In this document: positions 18,194 to 25,260 of the stretch, piece after piece
Numbering within the stretch: the first letter of the stretch is position 1
Layout: each line of letters starts with the position of its first letter
Assembly: GCF_023155095.1 (NCBI RefSeq)
Contig: NZ_JAKNDA010000002.1
Span: forward strand, 1-64,000
DNA: 64,000 nucleotides
Origin: Idiomarina aminovorans
GTDB lineage: Bacteria > Pseudomonadota > Gammaproteobacteria > Enterobacterales > Alteromonadaceae
Direction: 5' to 3'
The notes under the pieces: model-generated
What the model was told of the DNA's origin: nothing
The model's input: only the letters and a program-made list of their open reading frames with translations
The model's database searches: none
Made by a program: the position numbers and the translations under genes

Positions 18194-20200
18194 CTACTTG
18201 AGAGCATTTTTAAGCATTTCCAGCCCCTGACTTCTCTGTTCTTCCTGCTCTTCATCAGACTTCTGCTTGCGATGTTCCCACTCTAAATCGTCCTGCGGCA
18301 GCTCCAGCAAAAAACGACTGGGTTGCGGCTCCAGCTTTTCACCAAACTGGCGGCGTTCTTTCGCCATAGTGAACACTAACTTATGCTGTGCGCGTGTAAT
18401 GCCAACGTAAGCCAGGCGGCGCTCTTCCTCAATATTGTTTTCATCAATACTGCTTTGGTGCGGCAGCAGGCCTTCTTCCATACCCACTAAAAATACCTGC
18501 GGAAACTCCAGACCTTTGGAGGCGTGCAGAGTCATTAATTGTACCTGTTCAAATTGTTCATCGTCCTCATTGCGCGACATCATATCGCGCAACGACAAGC
18601 GGCTGACCACCTGATCCAGTACCATAGGCTCATGCTCGGCATCGCCTTTAAGCATATCCGATACCCAGCGGTGCAGTTCGTACACGTTTTTAATCCGCAT
18701 TTCGGCAGCTTTGGCGCTGGGGCTTTGCTCAAATAGCCAGTCTTCGTAGCCAATGTCGCTCAACAGTTGCCTTACTGCGTCGCTGGCATCTTCCTGATGG
18801 TCGGCGCGGCGAGCCAGAGTGTCTATCATGTCTCTAAAAACATCTACATGCTGGAACACGCCGGTGCTTAGCTGGGTTTTTAAATGGGGTGACTGACAAG
18901 CTTCAAATAAGCTACAACCCAGTTCTTGAGACAAACGGCCAATGCGTTCAACGGTTTGCGGGCCAATACCGCGCCGTGGGGTATTAATAATGCGCAAAAA
19001 GGCTGTGTCGTCAGTCGGGTTTACCAGTAAGCGCAGGTACGCCATAATGTCTTTCACTTCGGCGCGGGCAAAAAACGACTGACCACCGGTAATTTTATAC
19101 GGAATGCGGTTGTTCATCAGCGCTTTTTCAAACAGCCGTGACTGATGGTTGCCCCGGTATAAAATAGCAAAGTGGTGGTAGGGCGTTTTGCGCAGGAACC
19201 GCTGTTTGACAATTTCGGCAATCACACGCTCCGCTTCATGCTCTTCGTTACGACCAAAAATAACGCTTATTGGCTGGCCGTACTGCATTTCAGAGAACAG
19301 CTTTTTCTCAAATATGTGCGGATTGTTTTCAATAAGAATGTTCGCCGCTTTCAGAATACGCCCGTGTGAACGATAGTTTTGCTCCAGTTTCACCACTTCA
19401 AGCTGCGGGAAGTCCTGCTTCAACAGCGCCAGATTCTTTGGCTGCGCGCCGCGCCAGGAGTAAATGGACTGGTCGTCGTCACCAACCACGGTAAAGCGGG
19501 CACGCTCACCCACCAGCAATTTAACCAGTTGGTACTGACTGGTGTTGGTATCCTGATACTCATCCACGAGTAAGTACTGAAACTTTTTCTGCCAGCGGGC
19601 GCGAGCGTTGTCATTGGTCGCCAGCAATAAGGTCGGCAGGCGGATCAGGTCATCAAAATCGACCGCATTACAAGCACTCAAATTATTCTGGTATTGCTGA
19701 TACACTTGCGCGAAGGCATTCTCCTGCTCGTTACCGGCTTTTTGCAACGCCTGGTCTGGTGACAGCATGGCATTTTTCCAGTGGCCAATTTGGCGCTGGC
19801 AGGCTTGAATCAATGCTTTGTCGCCCTCAAATACATCTTCAGTGAGGGCGTTTAGTAGGGCATAAGTATCCTGGTCATCAAACAGCGAAAAGCCGGGTTT
19901 AAAGCCCAGCGTGCTGAGTTCGCGCCGGATAATATTCAGCCCCAGAGTATGAAAGGTACAGACGGTTAAACCGCGCAACTGAGCTTTAGGCAAGGTTTGC
20001 GCGATACGCTCTTTCATCTCTTTGGCGGCTTTATTGGTAAAAGTTACCGCGCCAATTTGCCGGGCGGTGTAAATTTGCTGGCGGATCAGGTAAGCAATTT
20101 TTTCGGTTATTACACGGGTTTTACCACTACCGGCACCGGCCAGCACCAATAACGGACCTTGGATGTAATGTACAGCCTGGTTCTGGCGATCGTTCAGCAT
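18194..20200 (-). CDS. rep: ATP-dependent DNA helicase Rep
   Basis: Superfamily 1A 3'-5' helicase that clears proteins ahead of replication forks. The 668-residue product has the Q motif (LNDRQNQAV), Walker A (GAGSGKTR, residues about 22-29), motif II DEYQDTN (about 215), motif III GDDDQSIYSWRGA, and motif VI VGITRAQHKLV near 590. Length and the short, charged C-terminus fit Rep rather than UvrD. It is divergent from ubiK and converges with the GGDEF-EAL gene. Confidence 0.92.
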   Translation of the reverse strand: MLNDRQNQAVHYIQGPLLVLAGAGSGKTRVITEKIAYLIRQQIYTARQIGAVTFTNKAAKEMKERIAQTLPKAQLRGLTVCTFHTLGLNIIRRELSTLGFKPGFSLFDDQDTYALLNALTEDVFEGDKALIQACQRQIGHWKNAMLSPDQALQKAGNEQENAFAQVYQQYQNNLSACNAVDFDDLIRLPTLLLATNDNARARWQKKFQYLLVDEYQDTNTSQYQLVKLLVGERARFTVVGDDDQSIYSWRGAQPKNLALLKQDFPQLEVVKLEQNYRSHGRILKAANILIENNPHIFEKKLFSEMQYGQPISVIFGRNEEHEAERVIAEIVKQRFLRKTPYHHFAILYRGNHQSRLFEKALMNNRIPYKITGGQSFFARAEVKDIMAYLRLLVNPTDDTAFLRIINTPRRGIGPQTVERIGRLSQELGCSLFEACQSPHLKTQLSTGVFQHVDVFRDMIDTLARRADHQEDASDAVRQLLSDIGYEDWLFEQSPSAKAAEMRIKNVYELHRWVSDMLKGDAEHEPMVLDQVVSRLSLRDMMSRNEDDEQFEQVQLMTLHASKGLEFPQVFLVGMEEGLLPHQSSIDENNIEEERRLAYVGITRAQHKLVFTMAKERRQFGEKLEPQPSRFLLELPQDDLEWEHRKQKSDEEQEEQRSQGLEMLKNALK

Positions 20201-20310
20201 GGGCGCCGCAGAGTTCCTGATTCGTGAAAAAGCCGATAAGAAGCTCGGATTTTACCTGAATCTCCTGCTAAGCTAAATGAATTAGCAACGATTTACACAA
20301 AGAGAGACTT

Positions 20311-20556
20311 ATGGACAACAAAACGATTGAAAACATCGCTCGCCAAATTAACGACAACATGCCCGCCGGCGTCAAAGAACTGGCCGGCAATATGGAGCAG
20401 CGTGTTAAACAAACCCTGCAGTCGCAACTGTCTAAACTGGATTTAGTCACCCGCGAAGAACTGGATGTTCAGCAGCAAATGCTGTTACGCCTGCGCGAAC
20501 GCGTTGAACTGTTAGAACAAGAACTGGAAGCGACTAAAAACGAAAACAAGGACTGA
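20311..20556 (+). CDS. ubiK: Ubiquinone biosynthesis accessory factor UbiK
   Basis: Small (81-residue) BMFP-domain protein (YqiC) that binds UbiJ and helps ubiquinone synthesis under aerobic conditions. The N-terminal amphipathic segment (residues 1-30) is followed by a C-terminal coiled coil (about 50-78) that has the family motif FxVQQxMLxRLRERVExLE-like pattern (seen as LDVQQQMLLRLRERVELLEQ). Good AGAGAG site before the ATG. It precedes the ferredoxin-NADP reductase gene by 9 bp. Confidence 0.88.
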   Translation: MDNKTIENIARQINDNMPAGVKELAGNMEQRVKQTLQSQLSKLDLVTREELDVQQQMLLRLRERVELLEQELEATKNENKD

Positions 20557-20565
20557 GTCAGCCGT

Positions 20566-21306
20566 ATGATCCAATGGATTAGTGGAAAAGTGGTCGAGAA
20601 TTACCGTTGGAGTTCTGGCGTTTTCAGTTTGAGGGTAGTAGCAGAGCCGTTTGATTTTAAAGCCGGGCAGTTTGTGCGTTTAGGCTTGAACATTGGCGGC
20701 GAACAACTGCTGCGTGCCTACTCACTGGCAAGCGCGCCGGGCGAAGCCGTACTGGACTTTGTGATCGCCGAAGTAGAAGACGGCGAAGTCAGTACGCGGT
20801 TAGCTCAGTTAAAGCCCGGCGACAATGTCGACATAACCCAACCTGCCGGTGGCTTTTTTACACTGGATGAAGTGCCGGACGGCGACAGCCTGTGGATGCT
20901 TTCCACCGGAACCGGCATTGGCCCCTTTATTTCCATGCTGAGAACGGAAAAGCCCTGGCAGCGGTTTAAACGCATAAACCTCGTGCACGGCGTTCGACGG
21001 GCAGAAGATTTGGTTTATCAGGGGCAAATTGAGCAGTGGCAACAAGAGTACCCCGGACAACTCGGTTATCAGCCGGTGATTACCCGAGAAGCTATTCCCG
21101 GCGCATTCTCTGCACGCATACCTGAATTGATTAACTCAGGTCAACTGAGCGATGCACTTGATACCCCGCTAGATACCAACGCACAAGTCATGCTCTGTGG
21201 TAACCCCGACATGATAAAAGAGTCACGCGCTGCATTAGCAGAGTTAGGGTTGGCTAAGAACACCCGGCGCAAACCCGGTAATGTGACTTCGGAGAACTAT
21301 TGGTAA
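20566..21306 (+). CDS. fpr: Ferredoxin/flavodoxin-NADP+ reductase
   Basis: FAD enzyme (246 residues) that moves electrons between NADPH and ferredoxin or flavodoxin. FAD-binding motif RAYSLASAP at about residues 47-55, NADP-binding STGTGIGPF at about 117-125, MLCGNPDMI near 217, and a C-terminal aromatic (ENYW) that stacks on the flavin. Size and the YW ending match the bacterial subclass II Fpr family. Cotranscribed with ubiK. Confidence 0.9.
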   Translation: MIQWISGKVVENYRWSSGVFSLRVVAEPFDFKAGQFVRLGLNIGGEQLLRAYSLASAPGEAVLDFVIAEVEDGEVSTRLAQLKPGDNVDITQPAGGFFTLDEVPDGDSLWMLSTGTGIGPFISMLRTEKPWQRFKRINLVHGVRRAEDLVYQGQIEQWQQEYPGQLGYQPVITREAIPGAFSARIPELINSGQLSDALDTPLDTNAQVMLCGNPDMIKESRAALAELGLAKNTRRKPGNVTSENYW

Positions 21307-21539
21307 TGACTCTATTTAAAGTCATTTCCATGTGCTTTCAGGGCGGCAAACATTTGCCTTAAAAACGGCAAACCACCGCTTTTTTTATTGCCAGCATCAA
21401 TAACTTCCCCCTTCGAAGTTTAGAAAAAATGAATGTGCTTTGTATTCCGCACTCTTAAGCTCGAATAAAACTTGGTGCGTAACTTGCTTGTTAATTTATA
21501 AAGCATAGTAACTTTGACAACAAAAGCGTTGGGGGATTT
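21307..21539. other. Intergenic region with possible terminator
   Basis: A GC-rich imperfect hairpin around 21340-21380 ending CACCGC plus a T7 run probably terminates fpr. The remainder is AT rich and presumably carries the promoter of the gene starting at 21540. Confidence 0.4.
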
Positions 21540-21977
21540 ATGATTGTATCAAGGACTGAACATTTTCTATCGTCATTAACTTCGGATAAATTGCTTGCTA
21601 AAGATAACCAGCAGGGGAATACCGCTACTGACGCTAACAGTGAGGTGGAATTAAGCGCTGAAGGCTCCAAATTGAGCGAAGTGTATGACGAACTTAAGGG
21701 GAAATTTAATGCCCGTGCTATGTCTCCTAATGAAATGGCCGACCTGGCGCATCACCTTGAGTCTAAGGGCATAATTAGCTCATCTGAGGCCGCTGTTATG
21801 GCTTTTCATTTGGATCCTTCACAAATGTCTCCTGAAGGGAAAAAACTTGACCGGGATAAACCGATTGATCAATTGGAGCGATGGACGGGGCATCTTGAGT
21901 TCGCAAGGAATCATAATATGACAGACAGTATAGAAACTACCCAAACCATTGTGAATATATTAAAAGGCCTCGCTTAA
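21540..21977 (+). CDS. Hypothetical acidic, cysteine-free protein
   Basis: Unrecognised, 145 residues, no signal peptide, no Cys. The first 40 residues are polar and probably disordered (Asn/Asp/Ser/Gln rich); the rest is helical, with an EMADLAHHLESKGIISSSEAAVM segment in which two helices flank a turn. GGGGGA before the ATG is a strong ribosome site. Two other genes in this window (22277 and 53615) share the same general build (soluble, acidic, Cys-free, low-complexity N-terminus) without obvious sequence similarity. A hairpin overlaps the stop codon. Confidence 0.6.
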   Translation: MIVSRTEHFLSSLTSDKLLAKDNQQGNTATDANSEVELSAEGSKLSEVYDELKGKFNARAMSPNEMADLAHHLESKGIISSSEAAVMAFHLDPSQMSPEGKKLDRDKPIDQLERWTGHLEFARNHNMTDSIETTQTIVNILKGLA

Positions 21978-21998
21978 TAATACGCGAGGCCTATGGGC
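21965..21998 (+). terminator. Hairpin terminator overlapping stop codon
   Basis: Stem AGGCCTCGC/GCGAGGCCT (9 bp) with 10-base loop at 21965-21992; the stop TAA of the preceding gene lies in the loop. It is followed by ATGGGCTTTATTT, a weak T-rich tail. Confidence 0.65.
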
Positions 21999-21999
21999 T

Positions 22000-22224
22000 T
22001 TATTTAATGTAAATTGAATCAGAGGACGTTCCATACGGAGCTGCTACTGAACTCGATGAGGAAGTGAAATATCCACCCTGGCTATTAGTGAAAGTGTAGA
22101 AATACATAAAGCCGGTTATGGTTTCACCGCCGGTGCAGCGGTGGAAATTTGCGAAAGAGCCACAATAAGCGTCTGATTTTACACTGGTTGGTTGTGTTGC
22201 CCCTAAGGTCCCTCCGTTAGGTTG
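22000..22224 (-). pseudogene. 3' remnant of an unknown gene
   Basis: An open frame of 74 codons ends at TAA 22000-22002 and is closed upstream by an in-frame stop at 22225, with no usable start codon. The sequence looks coding: varied composition, two cysteines (DAYCGSF, HRCTGGE), and a Thr/Ser/Gly/Tyr-rich tail typical of exported or surface proteins. No ORF opposes it, so it is not a shadow. I take it as the surviving C-terminal end of a lost gene. Confidence 0.45.
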
Positions 22225-22276
22225 TTAAAGTTGACCAATAATTCGCCGATATAAGGAATTAACACAGGAGGTGTTT

Positions 22277-22843
22277 ATGAAACCTTTAACCATCAGCGAC
22301 TTTTCTTTTACCATCAAACAGCCTACGCAGAAAGTGCCCGCAGAGCCTGTAAAACGGCCGGAAGCAAAAGACGTTAAGCCTTCAGAAGCGCCTGTTGATA
22401 CCGACAAACTTACCGATGAACAGGCTGAGAAGTTCAAAGGGTTACTGTCGGTTGACCCTGAAAATGCCCAAGATATAACCGTTGAAGAGTATATGAATCT
22501 TGCTGAGAGTTTAATAACATTCAAAGAAGAAACACAAGAGAATTATGATCGCTATCGTAATGATATTGCACTGCATAGATCTTTAAGCCAACTTCAATTG
22601 AAAATAGATTTTGATAGCTCTTACAGTGAGAAAAAACCGAGTTCAGTATTTAACGAGCTATTTGAGCAAGCGACTAAAGATGCGCAATATGACAGTTATG
22701 CTTTAGGGGGCTTAAGATCCGCTGAAAGTCACCAAAAAGTGGCGACGGAAATATTAAATTCAGAATATTTAACTTCGCTACAAAGCGAGGTGATGGAATA
22801 TCTTAAAGAAAACGACGAACAGCTTGTTGATGAAAAAGCGTGA
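22277..22843 (+). CDS. Hypothetical acidic, cysteine-free protein
   Basis: Unrecognised, 188 residues. It starts with a Lys/Pro/Glu-rich tail (about residues 10-40; KRPEAKDVKPSEAP) and continues as a mainly helical acidic domain ending LKENDEQL. There is no signal peptide, Cys or Trp. AGGAGGT at 22266-22272 is a near-perfect ribosome site for ATG 22277; the GTG at 22271 overlaps that site and is unlikely. Its neighbours are a gene fragment and toxin-antitoxin genes, pointing to accessory DNA. Confidence 0.6.
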   Translation: MKPLTISDFSFTIKQPTQKVPAEPVKRPEAKDVKPSEAPVDTDKLTDEQAEKFKGLLSVDPENAQDITVEEYMNLAESLITFKEETQENYDRYRNDIALHRSLSQLQLKIDFDSSYSEKKPSSVFNELFEQATKDAQYDSYALGGLRSAESHQKVATEILNSEYLTSLQSEVMEYLKENDEQLVDEKA

Positions 22844-22865
22844 ATAAAAGAGACTAACGCAAAAC

Positions 22866-23144
22866 CTATGCAAAGGGAAATTGCTGCTTCTCATGCATTA
22901 CGCGCAAAACTCGTATGTTAACTCCATCAATGGAGTAAGGGACAAGCATTGAAACATCGGGGAGGATTAAAAGCCTTCCCTTCATATTTTCACGTTTAAC
23001 ACCAATATAAGGTTGCCCAAGTAGTGTTTCGGCGTTGCTTTGTATGAACGCGTCGGTTTGTTCAGCTACTACCGGGTTAAAATTGTGAAGAAACTCGAAA
23101 ATCCTTTCTCTGTCTTTCAGGGCATCCTCTTCCCAATAAATCAT
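22866..23144 (-). CDS. RelE/ParE family toxin
   Basis: The 92-residue product matches the RelE/ParE toxin fold: WEEDALKDRERIFEFL helix at the start, a central NAETLLGQPYIGVKREN segment, and the strand MKGRLLILPDVSMLVPYSIDG followed by VRVLRVMHEKQQFP at the C-terminus. Such toxins block gyrase (ParE) or cut mRNA (RelE). The catalytic set of RelE is not clear, and the YSIDG-VxVLRVMHE ending is more ParE-like. It is the second gene of the operon, 9 bp after its antitoxin. Confidence 0.82.
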   Translation of the reverse strand: MIYWEEDALKDRERIFEFLHNFNPVVAEQTDAFIQSNAETLLGQPYIGVKRENMKGRLLILPDVSMLVPYSIDGVNIRVLRVMHEKQQFPFA

Positions 23145-23153
23145 TTGTGCGCC

Positions 23154-23426
23154 TTATTTTCGAAATTGAGCTTTAAATTTTTCCATACGGCTTTTTGCCT
23201 GGTCGTTACCCATGAACTCAGACTGGCCTGACTCCAATTTCTGGAAAGCATGATTCACTTGCTCCGTAAGCCAGTTGTCGTGCAATAGCTGTTTCCGACG
23301 CTCCGCTGCCAGCTGCTCTGCCAGCTGCCGACACGCATCACTCAAGGTTCGGCCTTCACTCTGCGCCTGCTGCTGCGCTAAGTGCTTTGTTTGTTCATCG
23401 ATACGAAACTGAATTCTGGTTTCCAT
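23154..23426 (-). CDS. RelB/DinJ-type antitoxin
   Basis: The 90-residue product should bind and neutralise the downstream ParE-like toxin. Its N-terminus (TRIQFRIDEQTKHLAQQQA) is a ribbon-helix-helix DNA-binding domain and the C-terminal half is helical and charged, as expected for a toxin-wrapping tail. A perfect inverted repeat lies 19 bp upstream of the start, which is likely the operator for autoregulation. Confidence 0.78.
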   Translation of the reverse strand: METRIQFRIDEQTKHLAQQQAQSEGRTLSDACRQLAEQLAAERRKQLLHDNWLTEQVNHAFQKLESGQSEFMGNDQAKSRMEKFKAQFRK

Positions 23427-23444
23427 GACGGTTCTCTTTTACTG

Positions 23445-23468
23445 GTGTACTCACAAATGTTAGTACAC
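23445..23468 (-). promoter_or_regulatory. Candidate operator of the relB/parE-type pair
   Basis: GTGTACT-N10-AGTACAC, a perfect 7-bp inverted repeat centred about 30 bp upstream of the antitoxin start. Ribbon-helix-helix antitoxins commonly repress their own operon through such palindromes. Confidence 0.55.
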
Positions 23469-23532
23469 GTTGAAGACCTTATCAAATTATAGTGTTGAAG
23501 TCGCTATTTAACGTGGCAACTTGTAACTATCG

Positions 23533-23592
23533 TTATATTTCAAAAAATAGCAGGTCGATAGCCGCTGTAATTCTATCCCTGTCATTAGAATT
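23533..23592 (-). pseudogene. Remnant of ccdB toxin (C-terminus only)
   Basis: Directly after ccdA, in the -1 relative frame, the DNA encodes NDRDRITAAIDLLFFEI followed by TAA, which matches the conserved C-terminal helix of CcdB toxins (typically ...RDxIxAAIDLLFxGI). The rest of ccdB, about 80 codons, is missing. The deletion joins the end of ccdA to the last codons of ccdB, leaving an antitoxin without its partner. Confidence 0.65.
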
Positions 23593-23831
23593 TACGACAC
23601 GCTGTCGCTGAATGTCCCGTTACGCTCAACAAACTGGTTGTAAGCTTCCATTGCGTCAGAATTCTCTTTCAACCACTGCGCTTGCGCCTGCAAACGAATT
23701 TGTTCTTTTAAGGCTGACTCAAGTGTCGCCGATAAATTGATATTAAGTGACTTTGCTTTAGCTAAAAGCTCAGCGTTAATGCTGACGTTTGTCGGCTTTT
23801 TTGAAGCAGAAGTGGTGTTATAGATTGCCAT
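23592..23831 (-). CDS. ccdA: CcdA-type antitoxin, orphan
   Basis: The 79-residue product is a type II antitoxin: N-terminal ribbon-helix-helix (KKPTNVSINAELLAKAKSLNINLSATLE) and a C-terminal tail NxxAMEAYNQFVERNGTFSD that fits CcdA, which wraps the gyrase poison CcdB. The ATG at 23831 has AGGTGATAAA upstream; the longer in-frame start at 23888 is unlikely. The toxin gene downstream is reduced to a stub. The last residues (SVS) may be altered by that deletion. Confidence 0.8.
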   Translation of the reverse strand: MAIYNTTSASKKPTNVSINAELLAKAKSLNINLSATLESALKEQIRLQAQAQWLKENSDAMEAYNQFVERNGTFSDSVS

Positions 23832-23866
23832 TTTATCACCTGTTAATAAAAAACAAGCGCATAATC

Positions 23867-23889
23867 CATGCGCATTAAATATGCACATG
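23867..23889 (-). promoter_or_regulatory. Candidate ccdA operator palindrome
   Basis: Near-perfect palindrome beginning CATGCGCAT and ending ATGCACATG (8 of 9 outer pairs match), 36 bp upstream of the ccdA start, as expected for antitoxin autoregulation. Confidence 0.4.
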
Positions 23890-23969
23890 AATCATAGCAG
23901 AGCAAAACCTGGGGAGGTCACTCTTTACTTTTGAGAGGTTGTGTCAGCTTGAGTCTGAACGAACATCGA

Positions 23970-24701
23970 TTAATCCAGTTCAAATTGCTTGGTAGCAATA
24001 GCCTCCAGCTTGTCATAAGGGATGTAACCAGGCGTTACCTGCTGACCAATGATAATGGTCGGTGTGCCGCGAAAGCCTAAGTCGCGAAATGCTGACATAT
24101 TTTTGCGAATAATTGCTTCGCTTTCGCTGGATGGTGATAAAAAAGCCTCTGTGCCAGTAACTTGTGCAACGCTTTGCAGCGATTTAGCTGTGTGCATTCC
24201 GGATTTTTTCATCATCAGATTATGCGTTTCAAAGAAGGTGTTAGAGTCATTGCGCCACAGGTTCAGTGCATAAAGCGCTGAGTTGGTTTTTAGACCGTCG
24301 ACCTGTTGCTGCCGTAACGGCACAAAAATATTCACCACCTGAATAGACGGGTACTCCTCAATCAATTTGTGCAGACCCGGCTCTAACCTTTTGCAATACG
24401 GGCAGTTATAGTCGGTAAACACAATGATTTTATGAGGGGCATCGATATCACCTATAACAGGGTTTACCGCCGACTCATAAAGCCATTCCTTATTATTAGC
24501 GAAGGCATTTTTTTGTTGACCCTGCTGCTCTAAAAAGCGATGCAAGCCTTGGTGAATATTAGAAATAAGCTGTGGATTTTCACGTAATAACTGCTCGACT
24601 TTTTCCAATTCTTGTTCTTGTTGCTGGTTTAAATTTTGTGCTGAAGCGTTGCTGCTAAACATAACAGCAACGATGAAAAATGTTTTATAGATAAAATTCA
24701 T
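23970..24701 (-). CDS. scsC: DsbA-family periplasmic thiol protein, ScsC-like
   Basis: The 243-residue product has a signal peptide (cleaved near ASA-Q, residue 22), an N-terminal helical segment (LNQQQEQELEKVEQLL) and a DsbA-fold thioredoxin domain with the active site CPYC (residues about 97-100) and the cis-Pro loop GTPTII near 218. ScsC proteins are trimeric or monomeric disulfide isomerases that help protect the envelope against copper. Last gene of the scs operon, 13 bp after scsD. Confidence 0.82.
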   Translation of the reverse strand: MNFIYKTFFIVAVMFSSNASAQNLNQQQEQELEKVEQLLRENPQLISNIHQGLHRFLEQQGQQKNAFANNKEWLYESAVNPVIGDIDAPHKIIVFTDYNCPYCKRLEPGLHKLIEEYPSIQVVNIFVPLRQQQVDGLKTNSALYALNLWRNDSNTFFETHNLMMKKSGMHTAKSLQSVAQVTGTEAFLSPSSESEAIIRKNMSAFRDLGFRGTPTIIIGQQVTPGYIPYDKLEAIATKQFELD

Positions 24702-24714
24702 ACGACTTTCCTAC

Positions 24715-25260
24715 TTAAAAATTGGTTATTTCAAAAAACTGGTGAAACCAAAGGCGGATAAATAAACCGGGGGGGGTCGTTACGCCGGTGGTCGCCGATA
24801 CAATGTCACCGTTTTCAATAATGATGATGGTTGGCGTAGCAGACACCTGCCAGGCATTAGAGACGCGGTTAAGGCTGTCGTTAACAATGGGGAACTCATA
24901 CCCTTTTGCCTGCGCGTAGCTAGCGAGTTTCTCGTTATCACCGGAACGCAGCGCGACACTAACGGTGGGATAGTAGTTACCGATATAATCCACGGTGGGC
25001 GATACTGCCGGACAGATGGGGCACCAGGTGGCCCAGAAATAGAGTACGACGGGGCCGTTCTTGCTCATCTCGCGCAAGTTGTATTGTTCGCCGTTAATGT
25101 CGGTTAGAGAAGCAAGCCCGGCCGGAACAGACTCCGGCACATCACTATTACGGAAGGCATCAACCACGAACGCAACTGCTGAGAACAACACAATATAAAG
25201 CGCCGCTGTTCGTAGACGCTTTGCCCATGAGGTTTTTGGTTTGCTATTGCTCACGAGCAT
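24715..25260 (-). CDS. scsD: Thioredoxin-like membrane-anchored protein, ScsD-like
   Basis: The 181-residue product has an uncleaved N-terminal membrane anchor (about residues 17-35) and a TlpA-like thioredoxin domain facing the periplasm with FWATWCPICPAVSP (active site CPIC at about 80-83). The family partners ScsB in passing electrons from the cytoplasm. It overlaps the end of scsB by 17 bp. Confidence 0.82.
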   Translation of the reverse strand: MLVSNSKPKTSWAKRLRTAALYIVLFSAVAFVVDAFRNSDVPESVPAGLASLTDINGEQYNLREMSKNGPVVLYFWATWCPICPAVSPTVDYIGNYYPTVSVALRSGDNEKLASYAQAKGYEFPIVNDSLNRVSNAWQVSATPTIIIIENGDIVSATTGVTTPPGLFIRLWFHQFFEITNF

